From: Puniceibacterium confluentis
GTDB taxonomy: Bacteria > Pseudomonadota > Alphaproteobacteria > Rhodobacterales > Rhodobacteraceae
Assembly (NCBI RefSeq): GCF_007923445.1
Contig: NZ_VOJI01000030.1
Coordinates: 1-38,474, forward strand
Length of the DNA: 38,474 nt
Direction of reading: 5' to 3'
Below are positions 25,017 to 33,630 of this stretch, piece after piece. The notes under the pieces were generated by a model. That model worked only from the letters and a program-made list of their open reading frames with translations, had not been told where the DNA came from and did not search any database. Numbering within the stretch: position 1 is the first letter of the stretch; each line of letters begins with the position of its first letter. The position numbers and the translations under genes were made by a program.

Positions 25017-25544
25017 ATGACCGATACCAAAACCAAGATCGCTGCTGGGTTGGAGCAGGCCTTTGCTGCCCGGGGCTTTGCAGAACCCAGTGTTGAGGAT
25101 CTGCGCGATGCAGCGGGTGTCAGCCTGCGCACGCTATACAAATACACGCCTTCGCGCGCGGACATGGTGTTAGCAGCGCTGGAGCATCGCCACGAGCGCT
25201 ACCTTTCGCACCTCTTCAATGATCTTCCCAAGGCGCAGGAGGCGGTGCTCGACGTGTTATTCGAGCGAGTGGGGGCTTGGATGGCGACCGAGACCTCGCA
25301 CGGCTGCCTGTTCCACGGAGCAGTTGCCGCAGACCCTGGCAGCGAAGGGCTGCGCGCGCTGCTGGCGCGGCACAAGGCAGAGGTGGCCCGCCGCGCCGCC
25401 GCAGCCACCGGGCTCGCCGGCCGCGAAATCGACCTGTTGTTGATCCTGGAGGGTCTCACGCAGGCTTGGTCGCTGCATCGCGATACTGCTGTGACCAGCG
25501 CGAAGCGGCTGGGGCACGGACTGAGGATGAATAGCGCGGCATGA
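25017..25544 (+). CDS. TetR-family repressor, divergent from MDR dehydrogenase
   Basis: A 175-residue TetR protein, slightly short for the family. The HTH is FAEPSVEDLRDAAGVSLRTL with YKYTPSRADM after it. The C-terminal domain contains HGCLFHGAVAADPGSEGLRA, a motif of the branch related to AcrR/TetR_C regulators of detoxification. There is no clear Shine-Dalgarno sequence before ATG 25017 because the second operator lies there, so the message may be leaderless or weakly translated. Likely represses itself and the dehydrogenase. Confidence 0.9.
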   Translation: MTDTKTKIAAGLEQAFAARGFAEPSVEDLRDAAGVSLRTLYKYTPSRADMVLAALEHRHERYLSHLFNDLPKAQEAVLDVLFERVGAWMATETSHGCLFHGAVAADPGSEGLRALLARHKAEVARRAAAATGLAGREIDLLLILEGLTQAWSLHRDTAVTSAKRLGHGLRMNSAA

Positions 25545-25556
25545 CTTCGCCTTCCG

Positions 25557-25805
25557 TCAGGTTCGCGCCATTCCTGCAAGCATCGCGCCGAGGGCGACAA
25601 AATGGATCAACATGATCGCCCGGTCGTTCCAGAGCACCCCGACGATCAACCAGCCGAGAACCCCGACCACGAAGAGGTAGAGGTTCCACGGCGTCCAGCC
25701 GAAGGCAGTGCCGGCATAGCCAAGGACCTGGATGACGGAGGCGACCCATTTCACGACGAAGGCTGTGCCGCTGCGGCCCGCGAGGCTGCCTAACTCAGAC
25801 GCCAC
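25557..25805 (-). CDS. Small membrane protein (DUF6552-like)
   Basis: About 82 residues from GTG 25805, overlapping the end of the SDR gene by 11 bp. Three hydrophobic segments are visible: around VVKWVASVIQVLGYAGTAFG, WNLYLFVVGVLGWLIVGVLW, and MLIHFVALGAMLAGM. The sequence WNDRAIMLIHFVALGAM is close to a conserved Rhodobacteraceae protein annotated DUF6552 from memory. It ends close to the convergent TetR gene. A longer start (25868) is open but would overlap the SDR gene more. No known function. Confidence 0.7.
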   Translation of the reverse strand: MASELGSLAGRSGTAFVVKWVASVIQVLGYAGTAFGWTPWNLYLFVVGVLGWLIVGVLWNDRAIMLIHFVALGAMLAGMART

Positions 25806-26499
25806 GCGTAAGCCCCCCGTCGATCCGCCAGTTCTGCCCGGTGACATAGCCGCCGCCCTCGGAGGCAAGCCAGCTAATCAGCGAGGAAACCTCCTCCTCG
25901 CGCCCGTAGCGGCCCATGGGAATGCGTTCGCGCCGGTCCTCGGTCTCAGGCAGGCTGTCGATGAAGCCGGGCAGCACGTTGTTCATCCGGATGTTCTGTG
26001 CCGCGTATTTATCGGCGTAAAGCTTGGCGAAACCGGCGAGTCCGGCCCGGAAGACACCTGAAGTCGGGAACAGCGGATCGGGTTCGAACACCGCGAAGGT
26101 CGAAATATTGATGATCGCCCCGCCGCCCTGCGCTTCCATGATCGGCGTGACCAGCCTTGTGGGGCGGATGACATTCATCAGGTAGACGTCGAGCCCCTCG
26201 TGCCAGTCCTCGTCGGTCATCTCGAGGATGTCACCCTTGGGTCCGTGCCCTGCCGAGTTCACCAATACGTCGACCCGCCCCCAACGGTCCATCGCGCCCT
26301 CGACCAGTCGCGTCAGGTCCTCGATCGAGCGGTTGGAGCCAGTGACCCCGAAGCCGCCAAGCTCTTGCCCCAAGGCCTCGCCCTTGCCTGAGGAGGACAG
26401 CACCCCGACCTTGAAGCCATCGGCTGCCAGCCGCCGCGCTGCTCCGGCACCCATGCCGCTGCCGCCCGCTGTGATCAAAGCTACTTTTTCTATCGCCAT
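25795..26499 (-). CDS. Atypical short-chain dehydrogenase-like protein
   Basis: A 234-residue SDR-fold protein. The nucleotide-binding motif is ITAGGSGMGAG, and NSAG is present near residue 81. The catalytic region is unusual: Ser133 (NIS) is kept, but the expected Tyr and Lys positions are Phe150 and Leu154 (GVFRAGLAGFAKLYAD). It keeps the C-terminal YVTGQNWRIDGG typical of SDRs. It may use other residues or act as a binding protein. ATG 26499 gives the normal start AIEKVALIT. It is divergent from a LysR gene that is its probable regulator, and it overlaps the small membrane protein gene. Confidence 0.85.
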   Translation of the reverse strand: MAIEKVALITAGGSGMGAGAARRLAADGFKVGVLSSSGKGEALGQELGGFGVTGSNRSIEDLTRLVEGAMDRWGRVDVLVNSAGHGPKGDILEMTDEDWHEGLDVYLMNVIRPTRLVTPIMEAQGGGAIINISTFAVFEPDPLFPTSGVFRAGLAGFAKLYADKYAAQNIRMNNVLPGFIDSLPETEDRRERIPMGRYGREEEVSSLISWLASEGGGYVTGQNWRIDGGLTRGV

Positions 26500-26617
26500 G
26501 TCTTGGTTCTCCGCGTCTTTCCCGTGGCGCCTATTTCGCCTATGCGTAGTTAGATACGAGCCAAAGGCGCCTGCGACCAGCCAAGCGCAGCTGTTGCGTG
26601 GGTGTAGGAGAACTATC

Positions 26618-27511
26618 GTGGCGAGCAAAGCCAATCTGCCGTCCCTGAACGGTCTGCGTGCTTTCTCGGCAGCCGGCAGGCACCTGTCCTTCCGCGCGGC
26701 GGCGGACGAACTGGGCGTGACGCAGGGCGCCGTGGCACAGCAGGTGCGTGGGCTGGAGGAACATCTCGGCCTGCGCCTGTTCCTGCGAGAGCCGCGGGGG
26801 CTCAGTTTCACGGAGGAGGGGCGAAGCTACCACGGCGCAGTCTCCCGGGCGTTCTCCCAGCTTATGGACGCAACTGGCGCGCTCCTGGACACGCCCTCGC
26901 GGGTGACGATCAGCGTGACCCCGACCTTCGCCTCAAAATGGCTTATCCCGAGGCTCGCCGAATTCACCGAGGCCCATCCGGGGATCGACCTCCGGATCAC
27001 CGCGACCGAGCGGGTCATGAGCTTCCACGCCGACGGTATCGACCTCGCGGTGCGTCAGGGACGCCCGCCGTTCGGGGCAAGCATGCGCGCCGAGCTGCTG
27101 TTCCCGCAGGAGATCATTGCGGTGTGCTCGCCGCATTTGGTGGCACCGGACGTCCCCCTCGACGCAGCTGCGCTGTCCCGGCTGACCCTACTACATGACG
27201 CGCATGATCTTTGGCCGCAGTTCCTTGAGATCGCCTTCGGAGCGATCCCCAAAGCGCCGCGCGGCCTGCACTTCAGCCAGACAACCCTGAGCCTCGACGC
27301 GGCCTTGGCCGGTCAGGGTGTCGCCTTGGCCAGTCGTTTCCTTGTGCAGCGTGACCTTGATGCCGGTCGCCTGGTGCGTGTCATCCAAGTTAAATTTGAG
27401 GGTGGCCAGGACTTCTATGCTCTCCTGCCTCGTCAGGGCGCATCCGAGGCGGCAATTCTGGTGATGGAGTGGCTACTCAGCATGGCGCATGAGCAAATCC
27501 GAGAGGGATGA
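26618..27511 (+). CDS. LysR-family regulator (GcvA-like)
   Basis: A 297-residue LysR protein with N-terminal HTH (LPSLNGLRAFSAAGRHLSFR, then AAADELGVTQGAVAQQVRGL) and a periplasmic-binding-type effector domain starting near VTISVTPTFASKWLIPRLAE. The LNGLRAF and WLIPRL signatures place it near GcvA. GTG 26618 is chosen because GTAGGAG lies seven nt upstream and the family N-terminus then aligns. It faces the atypical SDR gene across 118 bp, the usual arrangement for LysR and its target. Confidence 0.92.
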   Translation: MASKANLPSLNGLRAFSAAGRHLSFRAAADELGVTQGAVAQQVRGLEEHLGLRLFLREPRGLSFTEEGRSYHGAVSRAFSQLMDATGALLDTPSRVTISVTPTFASKWLIPRLAEFTEAHPGIDLRITATERVMSFHADGIDLAVRQGRPPFGASMRAELLFPQEIIAVCSPHLVAPDVPLDAAALSRLTLLHDAHDLWPQFLEIAFGAIPKAPRGLHFSQTTLSLDAALAGQGVALASRFLVQRDLDAGRLVRVIQVKFEGGQDFYALLPRQGASEAAILVMEWLLSMAHEQIREG

Positions 27512-27524
27512 TGCCTTGGTTTCC

Positions 27525-28430
27525 TCATTCGCTCCATTCTGAACGATTACCCAATTTCGCGATCAGGAAATCCATGAACACCCGGGTCTTCGGGGTCAGC
27601 ACGTTCGTGCGGGGATAGATTAGCCACAGCACCGATCGGTCGTTCATCTTCCACTCCGGCAGGACGCGGACAAGACGGCCCTTCGCGATCTCGCCAGCTA
27701 CGTTCCAGAGGGAGTTCATCGACAGACCGGCCCCCGCCAGCGTCGCTTCGCGTTGCGCGTCGCCGTCGTCCAGGATCGTCCGGCAGGTCATGCTTGCCGG
27801 CTCCAGTAGAGCCGTCTCTCCCTGCAAGTTCACGAGTTCACGCGGCTCCAAATCGCCCCAGGCGATGAGTTCGTGGCCGGACAGGTGTGTTGGCGTCCGC
27901 GGCATACCGAGCTTGTCGAGATAGGCCGGCGAGGCACAGAGGATGCGGGTGTCGTCGGCAAGCTTGCGGCCCTTCAGGCTGCTGTCCGCCAGCGGGCCGC
28001 TGCGCAGGGCCAGGTCAAAGCTGCCCTCGATCGCGTCGAAGCGCGTGTCGGACAGGCGCAGGTCGAGGGTAAGGTCGGGGTATTTCTCATGGAACTCCGG
28101 CAGCAGCGGCATGATGTGCAGCTGTGCGAAGCTGCTCGGGGCGGCGAAGCGCAGAGTGCCCTTGGGGCCGGCGTCTGTCCCGCCGAGCGCCGCGCGCGCA
28201 GCATCGGCCTGAGCGAGAATTTCACGGGCGTAGGGCAGGAAATCCGCACCATCGAGCGAGAGGGAGACCTTGCGCGTGGTGCGCCGCAGCAACTCGACCC
28301 CGAGCTCCTGCTCGAGCTTGGCGAGCCGGGCGCTGGCCACCGCCGGCGCAAGGCACAGTTCGCGCCCCGCGGCCGAGATGTTCAGCCGGTCGGCCGCCAT
28401 GACAAAAAGGCGCAGATTGTTCGTATCCAC
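27525..28430 (-). CDS. LysR-family regulator
   Basis: A LysR protein of about 301 residues from GTG 28430 (VDTNNLRLFVMAADRLNISA); an ATG at 28472 would add 14 residues, and neither has a strong ribosome site. HTH: AAGRELCLAPAVASARLAKL. Effector domain from TLRFAAPSSFAQLHIMPLLP, typical of the branch that regulates small redox genes. It lies divergent to the DUF1330/LLM/SDR genes across 109 bp and probably controls them. Confidence 0.9.
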   Translation of the reverse strand: MDTNNLRLFVMAADRLNISAAGRELCLAPAVASARLAKLEQELGVELLRRTTRKVSLSLDGADFLPYAREILAQADAARAALGGTDAGPKGTLRFAAPSSFAQLHIMPLLPEFHEKYPDLTLDLRLSDTRFDAIEGSFDLALRSGPLADSSLKGRKLADDTRILCASPAYLDKLGMPRTPTHLSGHELIAWGDLEPRELVNLQGETALLEPASMTCRTILDDGDAQREATLAGAGLSMNSLWNVAGEIAKGRLVRVLPEWKMNDRSVLWLIYPRTNVLTPKTRVFMDFLIAKLGNRSEWSE

Positions 28431-28539
28431 CGCGATTATATCCAGAACCCGAAAGAACAACTCTGGTATCACAGGGTTTATCGCCAGTTCGCAAGGGATA
28501 ATTTACAGCCACTTGATGCCTCTCTCAAAGGAACAGCCT

Positions 28540-28842
28540 GTGACCCATTATTCAATTCTCGAAGTTACGCCCCGGACCGAAGAGTGGATCTCCGGTTATC
28601 TGCCATCAGCCAATCGGCTGATCGAACAGCATGGCGGCCGTTACATCGCGCGGACGACCAGCCACGAACAACTGGAAGGTCCCCGGCGTGACGCCGCGCT
28701 GCGCATTTTGATCGAATGGCCCTCTGCCGATGCGGCCAAGGCTTTCATCAACGATCCGGAATATGCTGATCATCTTGCCAACCGTCATGCCGGATCGACC
28801 AGCTACCACTGGCTTGTCGAGGGCAAGGACGACCTCGCCTGA
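28540..28842 (+). CDS. DUF1330 family protein
   Basis: A 100-residue dimeric alpha/beta-barrel-type protein. It has the DUF1330 pattern: YSILEVTPRTEEWISGYLPS, then HGGRYIARTTSHEQLEGPRR and LIEWPSADAAKAFINDPEYA. GTG 28540 is preferred over ATG 28516 because AAAGGAA lies six nt before it. Family members are small, of unknown role, often beside flavin or redox enzymes, as here. It is first of a plus-strand group that continues with the LLM oxidoreductase 20 bp downstream. Confidence 0.88.
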   Translation: MTHYSILEVTPRTEEWISGYLPSANRLIEQHGGRYIARTTSHEQLEGPRRDAALRILIEWPSADAAKAFINDPEYADHLANRHAGSTSYHWLVEGKDDLA

Positions 28843-28862
28843 TCGGAATTTCGGAGCGCATC

Positions 28863-29828
28863 ATGCTTGACCAGACATCCCCAGCTTTCGCGCCTCTCAA
28901 TCGGGGCTACAACGCGACCTTCCGGCCCGGGCGGCTGAGTATCGGTCTCGTCGCCCCGCTGGAGGCGCATGGCAGCGATCCCGTGCCTGATATGACCCGC
29001 CATATCGCACGCGCGCACCTGGCTGACGCCCTGGGCTTCTCTGCGCTCTGGTTGCGGGATGTGCCATTCAACGTGCCCTCTTTCGGTGATGCTGGGCAGG
29101 TTTTCGACCCCTTCGTCTATATCGGCGCGCTGGCGGCCTCGACACACGACATCGCGCTGGGGGTGGCGAGCATCGTGCTGCCCCTGCGCCATCCGGCTCA
29201 TGTGGCCAAGGCGGCGGCATCGGCCGACGTGCTATCGGGCGGGCGGTTGTTGCTCGGCGTCGCCTCGGGCGACCGGCCGGACGAATACCCGGCGCTGGGC
29301 ATGAGCTTCGAGGATCGCGGTGAGCGGTTCCGCGACAGCGTGGACTACATCCGCGCAATGGCCGAGAGCTACCCGCGTGTCGAGACCGCCCATGGCGTGC
29401 TCTCTGGCGGGATCGACATGTTGCCCAAGCCCTTCAACGGGCGGCTGCCGCTGCTCATCACCGGCGGCAGCCAGCAGGCGCCCGACTGGGTCGCGCGGAG
29501 CGGCGACGGCTGGATGACCTATCCGCGCGATGCGGCCTCGCAAGGCAGGGTCGTAGACGCCTACCGTCAGCGGATCGCGGAGGCAGGCCTGCCAGACAAG
29601 CCGGTGATGCAGTCGCTTTACATCGACCTTGTGGCGCAGAAGGATGCGCCGCCCCGCCCGATCCACCTTGGGTTCCGCTCGGGCACGGATTACCTGCGGT
29701 GTTACCTCGAGGAGATACGCGGACTTGGCATCAACCACGTCGCCCTGAACCTGCGGTTCAACGGGGCCGAGATCGAAGACACCATGAAACGGTTGGCGGA
29801 TGACACCCTGCCGGACTTCCACGGCTGA
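28863..29828 (+). CDS. LLM-class flavin-dependent oxidoreductase
   Basis: A 321-residue luciferase-like monooxygenase with a TIM-barrel. Visible family segments are [14 protein letters not shown] (strand 1), [60 protein letters not shown] and [10 protein letters not shown]. It resembles the luciferase-type subfamily described as BA3436-like, from memory. It would use reduced FMN supplied by a partner reductase, which is not obvious nearby, and oxygen to oxidise an unknown substrate. It ends in TGAGGAGG, so the SDR gene's ribosome site overlaps its stop. Confidence 0.9.
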   Translation: MLDQTSPAFAPLNRGYNATFRPGRLSIGLVAPLEAHGSDPVPDMTRHIARAHLADALGFSALWLRDVPFNVPSFGDAGQVFDPFVYIGALAASTHDIALGVASIVLPLRHPAHVAKAAASADVLSGGRLLLGVASGDRPDEYPALGMSFEDRGERFRDSVDYIRAMAESYPRVETAHGVLSGGIDMLPKPFNGRLPLLITGGSQQAPDWVARSGDGWMTYPRDAASQGRVVDAYRQRIAEAGLPDKPVMQSLYIDLVAQKDAPPRPIHLGFRSGTDYLRCYLEEIRGLGINHVALNLRFNGAEIEDTMKRLADDTLPDFHG

Positions 29829-29838
29829 GGAGGCCCAT

Positions 29839-30642
29839 ATGACTAAGACGATCCTGATCACCGGAGCCACGGACGGCATCGGCCTTCTGACGGCCAAGAC
29901 CCTCGCGGCCGACGGGCATACTGTTCTGCTTCACGGGCGCAGCGATGAGAAACTGGAAGCCGCCGCTCAAGAGGTTGGCGGCAGCCCGGAAACCTACCGC
30001 GCTGACCTTTCCGATCTCGATGAGGTAGCTTCCCTGGCGCAGGAGATCCGCGCGCGGCATGAGCGGCTCGACGTGCTGATAAACAACGCCGGCGTGCTGA
30101 AGGCGCCGCAGGCCCGCACGCAGACGGGTCTCGACCTGCGCTTTGTCGTCAATACGCTGGCTCCTTGGGTCCTGACCCAGCACCTGCTGCCGATCCTCCC
30201 GAAGGACGGCCGCGTCGTGAACCTGTCTTCCGCGGCGCAGGCCCCGGTGGACATTGCCGCCCTGCGCGGCGAACGCAGTCTCGGCGACATGGAGGCCTAT
30301 GCGCAAAGCAAGCTGGCGATCACGATCTGGACGCAGGAGCTGGCCCACACCCACCCCGAGGGGCCGGTCTTCGTTGCGGTCAACCCCGGCTCCCTGCTGG
30401 CGTCGAAGATGGTCAAGGAGGGCTTCGGCGTTTCGGGCAACGACCTGTCGATCGGCGCGGACATACTGCGCCGCGCTGCGCTTTCCGATGACTTCGCCGC
30501 CGCCTCTGGCCGTTACTTCGACAATGACGCCGGGCGCATTGCATCGCCCCACCAGGCGGCCGCCAACCCGGACCATGTGTCCGAAGTGATGGCCGCGATC
30601 CGCGAATTGGCGGAACCGGCGGAACCGGCGGACCAGGCCTGA
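29839..30642 (+). CDS. Short-chain dehydrogenase/reductase
   Basis: A 267-residue canonical [18 protein letters not shown] (cofactor), INNAGVL, a NLSSAAQ catalytic Ser, and YAQSK (catalytic Tyr and Lys). LHGRS after strand 2 favours NADP. The C-terminus has a short [10 protein letters not shown] tail. GGAGG lies six nt before ATG 29839 and only 10 bp separate it from the LLM gene, so they share a transcript. The substrate is unknown; the neighbouring LLM and DUF1330 genes suggest a joint oxidation/reduction step. Confidence 0.92.
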   Translation: MTKTILITGATDGIGLLTAKTLAADGHTVLLHGRSDEKLEAAAQEVGGSPETYRADLSDLDEVASLAQEIRARHERLDVLINNAGVLKAPQARTQTGLDLRFVVNTLAPWVLTQHLLPILPKDGRVVNLSSAAQAPVDIAALRGERSLGDMEAYAQSKLAITIWTQELAHTHPEGPVFVAVNPGSLLASKMVKEGFGVSGNDLSIGADILRRAALSDDFAAASGRYFDNDAGRIASPHQAAANPDHVSEVMAAIRELAEPAEPADQA

Positions 30643-30697
30643 AGATAGGATTCGGAGAATTCGGCAGGCCCGGCCTATGCTGCGGGAGGGAGGAGAA

Positions 30698-32521
30698 ATG
30701 ATCGGACCCGGCCAAGACGCTCTCATACGCGAGGAGATCGCCGCCTCATGGGCACGATGCGAGGGGCAGCATAGGCTCGCCCGCGATGCCGCGCGGCCGA
30801 TCCTGCGCCTGCAAGCCTCCGAGATCGCGCCGCGGTTGGAGCGGATCACCGAGCGCACCGGCGGCCGGCAGGGTTTCTTTCGCCAGCTCGCCTCAGTCAC
30901 CAGCGACGGCAAGCGTTGCCTCGTCGTGACGGATGCCGAGGGTGTTTTGGTGCGGCTGGAGACGGCCGGCATGGGCATGGGCGCCGAGGATTGGAACGGC
31001 ATCGCGCTGGGTTCTTGCTGGGACGAGCGGGTGGCCGGGACCAATGGCGTCTCAATGGCCCTGCGGGCGGGACGCGCCGTGACCGTGGGCGGCGCCGATC
31101 ACTTCTATGCCCGGCTCAAACCCTTTGCCTGCACAGGCGCCCCGATCCTCGATGCCAAGGGAGCGCTGGTGGGCTCGGTCAGCCTCGTCACCTTCGACCG
31201 CGGCAACGCGGCCGAGCACCAATTCGCCCGCCAATTCCTCGAGACGGCGGCAGAACGCATCCAGCGGCGGCTCTTCGAGCAGCAATTCGCCGAGAGCATG
31301 CTGATCACGCTGTCCTCTGGGGCGGGAGGTCAGCCCTTGTCGGGGGGCGGGCTGATCGCGGTCGACGCGGCGGGCATCATACTCGGCGCGACCTCGGCGG
31401 TGGAGCGTATGATGGCTGGACGGGCATCTGGGCCGCTGAAGGGCCAGCCATTTCAGGCTGTCTTCGACATGGAGAGCGAGGCTCTGGCGCGGGTGCCCGA
31501 ACGGGTCCTTTCGATGCCTATGGCGCGCGGTGCCACGATGACCGTCTCGGCCCGCCTGCCCGAAGAGGCCTCGCCGCGCGCGCACGCCGCCCGGCCGCTC
31601 GCCGCGCCGCGCCGTCGATTGCCCCCCTCGCTGCGCGACCTGGCGACGGGCTGCAAAATCATGGCGGCCCGGTGCGCCGAGGCAGGGATGCTCTTTCGCG
31701 CCGGCACGCCATTCCTCGTCGAAGGCGAAACCGGCACCGGCAAGTCGGCCCTGCTCGCGGCGTTGACGGGGGCCGCGCCGGTGCTCAAAGCCGATTGCGC
31801 CACCATGGGCAGCACGCCAGAGGATCAGGACGTCCTGCGGCCCATCCTGTCGCAAGCGCGGGTCTTGTCGCTTCTCTCGGACACGTCGGAGGGGGCGGTG
31901 ACCGTGCTACTCGACAACCTCTCCGAGATGCCGTCCGAGGCGCAAGCCGAGCTGCGCCGGTTCCTCGACGAGCTGGAAGCCGAGAGGTCCGAGGGCGCGC
32001 CGCGCTTGCGGGTCGTCGGCCTCAGCCGCCAGCCGTTGCTGGATGCTGTGGCGGAGGGGCGTTTCCGCGATGACCTCTACTACCTGCTCGCCGGCGCGCG
32101 GATCTCCTTGCCGCCGCTGCGTGCGCGCGAGCAGCCCGAGGTTCTGGCCCAGGTTCTCGCGACCAAGCTCGCCGGGCGGCGGATTGACCTCAGCGCGGAG
32201 GCCGCAGCCCTAATCCGCGCCCATCCCTTCCCCGGCAACCTGCGCGAACTGAGGACCGCGCTGGAACGTGCTCTGATGACAGCGGCCGGAGATTGCCTCA
32301 CCCCCGTCGACCTGCGCCCGACCTCCATCGCCAGGGATGCCGCTTTGACGGCCGCTCCGGCTGCGCAGTTGCCGTGGCTTTCCTACGACGAGGCCACGAT
32401 GATCCGAGACGCGCTAACCTCCAGCCGCTGGAATGTCTCCGAGGCTGCACGGCGCCTCGGGGTGAGCCGCGCCACCATCAACCGCAAGATCAAGCTGCAC
32501 GGGCTGACGCGGCCCTCCTGA
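30698..32521 (+). CDS. AcoR-like regulator with degenerate AAA+ domain
   Basis: A 607-residue protein with the layout of AcoR-type activators: N-terminal helices, a GAF domain (about 55-190, with GSCWDERVAGTNGV), a second sensor-like segment, an AAA+ domain (about 310-535) and a Fis-type HTH at the end (SRWNVSEAARRLGVSRATIN). Walker A (GETGTGKS, 343-350) and the FRDDLYYLL segment are kept. The GAFTGA loop that contacts sigma-54 is absent and the Walker B acid is Asn407 (LLDN rather than LLDE). It therefore probably does not remodel sigma-54 holoenzyme. ATG 30698 has GGAGG directly upstream. Likely controls the acetoin-dehydrogenase-like operon it converges on. Confidence 0.88.
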   Translation: MIGPGQDALIREEIAASWARCEGQHRLARDAARPILRLQASEIAPRLERITERTGGRQGFFRQLASVTSDGKRCLVVTDAEGVLVRLETAGMGMGAEDWNGIALGSCWDERVAGTNGVSMALRAGRAVTVGGADHFYARLKPFACTGAPILDAKGALVGSVSLVTFDRGNAAEHQFARQFLETAAERIQRRLFEQQFAESMLITLSSGAGGQPLSGGGLIAVDAAGIILGATSAVERMMAGRASGPLKGQPFQAVFDMESEALARVPERVLSMPMARGATMTVSARLPEEASPRAHAARPLAAPRRRLPPSLRDLATGCKIMAARCAEAGMLFRAGTPFLVEGETGTGKSALLAALTGAAPVLKADCATMGSTPEDQDVLRPILSQARVLSLLSDTSEGAVTVLLDNLSEMPSEAQAELRRFLDELEAERSEGAPRLRVVGLSRQPLLDAVAEGRFRDDLYYLLAGARISLPPLRAREQPEVLAQVLATKLAGRRIDLSAEAAALIRAHPFPGNLRELRTALERALMTAAGDCLTPVDLRPTSIARDAALTAAPAAQLPWLSYDEATMIRDALTSSRWNVSEAARRLGVSRATINRKIKLHGLTRPS

Positions 32522-32524
32522 AGC

Positions 32525-32884
32525 TCAGAACCGGTTGAACCCGCCCTTTCGCGAGATATAGAGCGGCGAGAGTCCCTCCAGCACGCCCCGGATATAGGGC
32601 GTCGCATTGTCTGAGACTGTGGCATCGCAGCTGTTGCAGAGTTCGAAAAAGCGGTTGGCGTAGTTCTCGGCAAAGCCCCTGACATGGGTATCGCCATGCT
32701 TCGCATCGGCGTAGCGCTCGAGGATGTGCCAAGAACCGTCTTCGGTCTGATACCACTCGTAGACCAGGGTCCCCGGCTCGCCTTCACTTCGCTCGACCAG
32801 TTCGGCCATAAGCGCCTCGAAGGATTGGGCATTGGCGGCAGGAACGCCGACCTTGAGATGGATAAAGATGGTCTCGTGGGACAT
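32525..32884 (-). CDS. ABM-domain (quinol monooxygenase-like) protein
   Basis: A 119-residue ferredoxin-like-fold protein of the antibiotic biosynthesis monooxygenase family. Family features: IFIHLKVGVPAANAQSFEAL, EGEPGTLVYEWYQTEDGSWH and ILERYADAKHGDTHV. Homologues act without cofactor on quinols or have no known activity. It is the last gene of the dehydrogenase operon, 47 bp after the lipoate-ligase-like gene. Its stop is 3 bp from the regulator's stop, with no room for a conventional terminator between the convergent genes. Confidence 0.85.
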   Translation of the reverse strand: MSHETIFIHLKVGVPAANAQSFEALMAELVERSEGEPGTLVYEWYQTEDGSWHILERYADAKHGDTHVRGFAENYANRFFELCNSCDATVSDNATPYIRGVLEGLSPLYISRKGGFNRF

Positions 32885-32931
32885 GAATGCTTTCCCTTTC
32901 GGTAAGTCGCTCTCCTGCGAGCGGTGGTGTC

Positions 32932-33630
32932 TTAGGCGGCGACGACTGCGGGTGTCGGGGCCAGCGCGTCCAAGGCGTAGGCCGCGAGGTCTCGGGCGAG
33001 TTGCGATGGGTCGGGCGCATCGGGGCCCATGAAAGCCGCGAGAGTCGTATGGGACCGGCCCACCACCGGCGGCAGGCCGACCTCTGCGTGCAGGCCGTTG
33101 ACCGCCTCGACGCCCGGGGCGACGTCGCCGTCCAAGAGGATCAGCGCATGAGCGAGAACGCGGCGCGCGCCGCCCCCCGCCGGGCGAATACGCTGCGCGG
33201 TTCCGACAAACTTTTGCCCTGAGACGGAGAGGTTCCAACACCCATCACAGAAGCTGTCCTGCGTGGGGCCGGTGACGAGGCGGGGCCCGACCGGCCCGAG
33301 CGCCGCGCGGATAACATCGGTGATGAGCCGATAGCCCGCCTCGATGCCGAAGTCGCGGCCGGCGGTGAAGGCCAGCGCGACGTTTAGAACCCCGGGCCCC
33401 TGCGGCACGACGCCTCCGCCAGTAGGGCGCAGGGAGAGCGGCCAGCCGCGCGCAGCGCTGTTCCGCGCTGCGGCCTCGAACCCGGGCTTGCGGCAGAAGG
33501 CGGCGGGGCAGACCAAAGCCGGGGTCTCCGCCGTCCAGAGCCGAACTTGAGGGCCGGACTCGCCGAAAGCCTCCGCCTCCAGCAACAGGCCTTCGGAGAC
33601 TCCTGGCACAATGCACAACCCAGCGCTCAC
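32932..33630 (-). CDS. Lipoate-protein ligase A family protein (single domain)
   Basis: A 232-residue member of the BPL/LplA/LipB fold. Key features: Arg68-x-x-Gly-Gly-Gly (SLRPTGGGVV), and the conserved lipoyl-binding Lys140 in SGQKFVGTAQR. It lacks the C-terminal accessory domain of full LplA. It presumably attaches lipoate or octanoate to the Lys of the small lipoyl protein two genes upstream. Its GTG start overlaps the E2 stop as GTGA, so production is coupled to the complex. The exact donor (free lipoate, lipoyl-AMP, octanoyl-ACP) cannot be read here. Confidence 0.85.
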   Translation of the reverse strand: MSAGLCIVPGVSEGLLLEAEAFGESGPQVRLWTAETPALVCPAAFCRKPGFEAAARNSAARGWPLSLRPTGGGVVPQGPGVLNVALAFTAGRDFGIEAGYRLITDVIRAALGPVGPRLVTGPTQDSFCDGCWNLSVSGQKFVGTAQRIRPAGGGARRVLAHALILLDGDVAPGVEAVNGLHAEVGLPPVVGRSHTTLAAFMGPDAPDPSQLARDLAAYALDALAPTPAVVAA

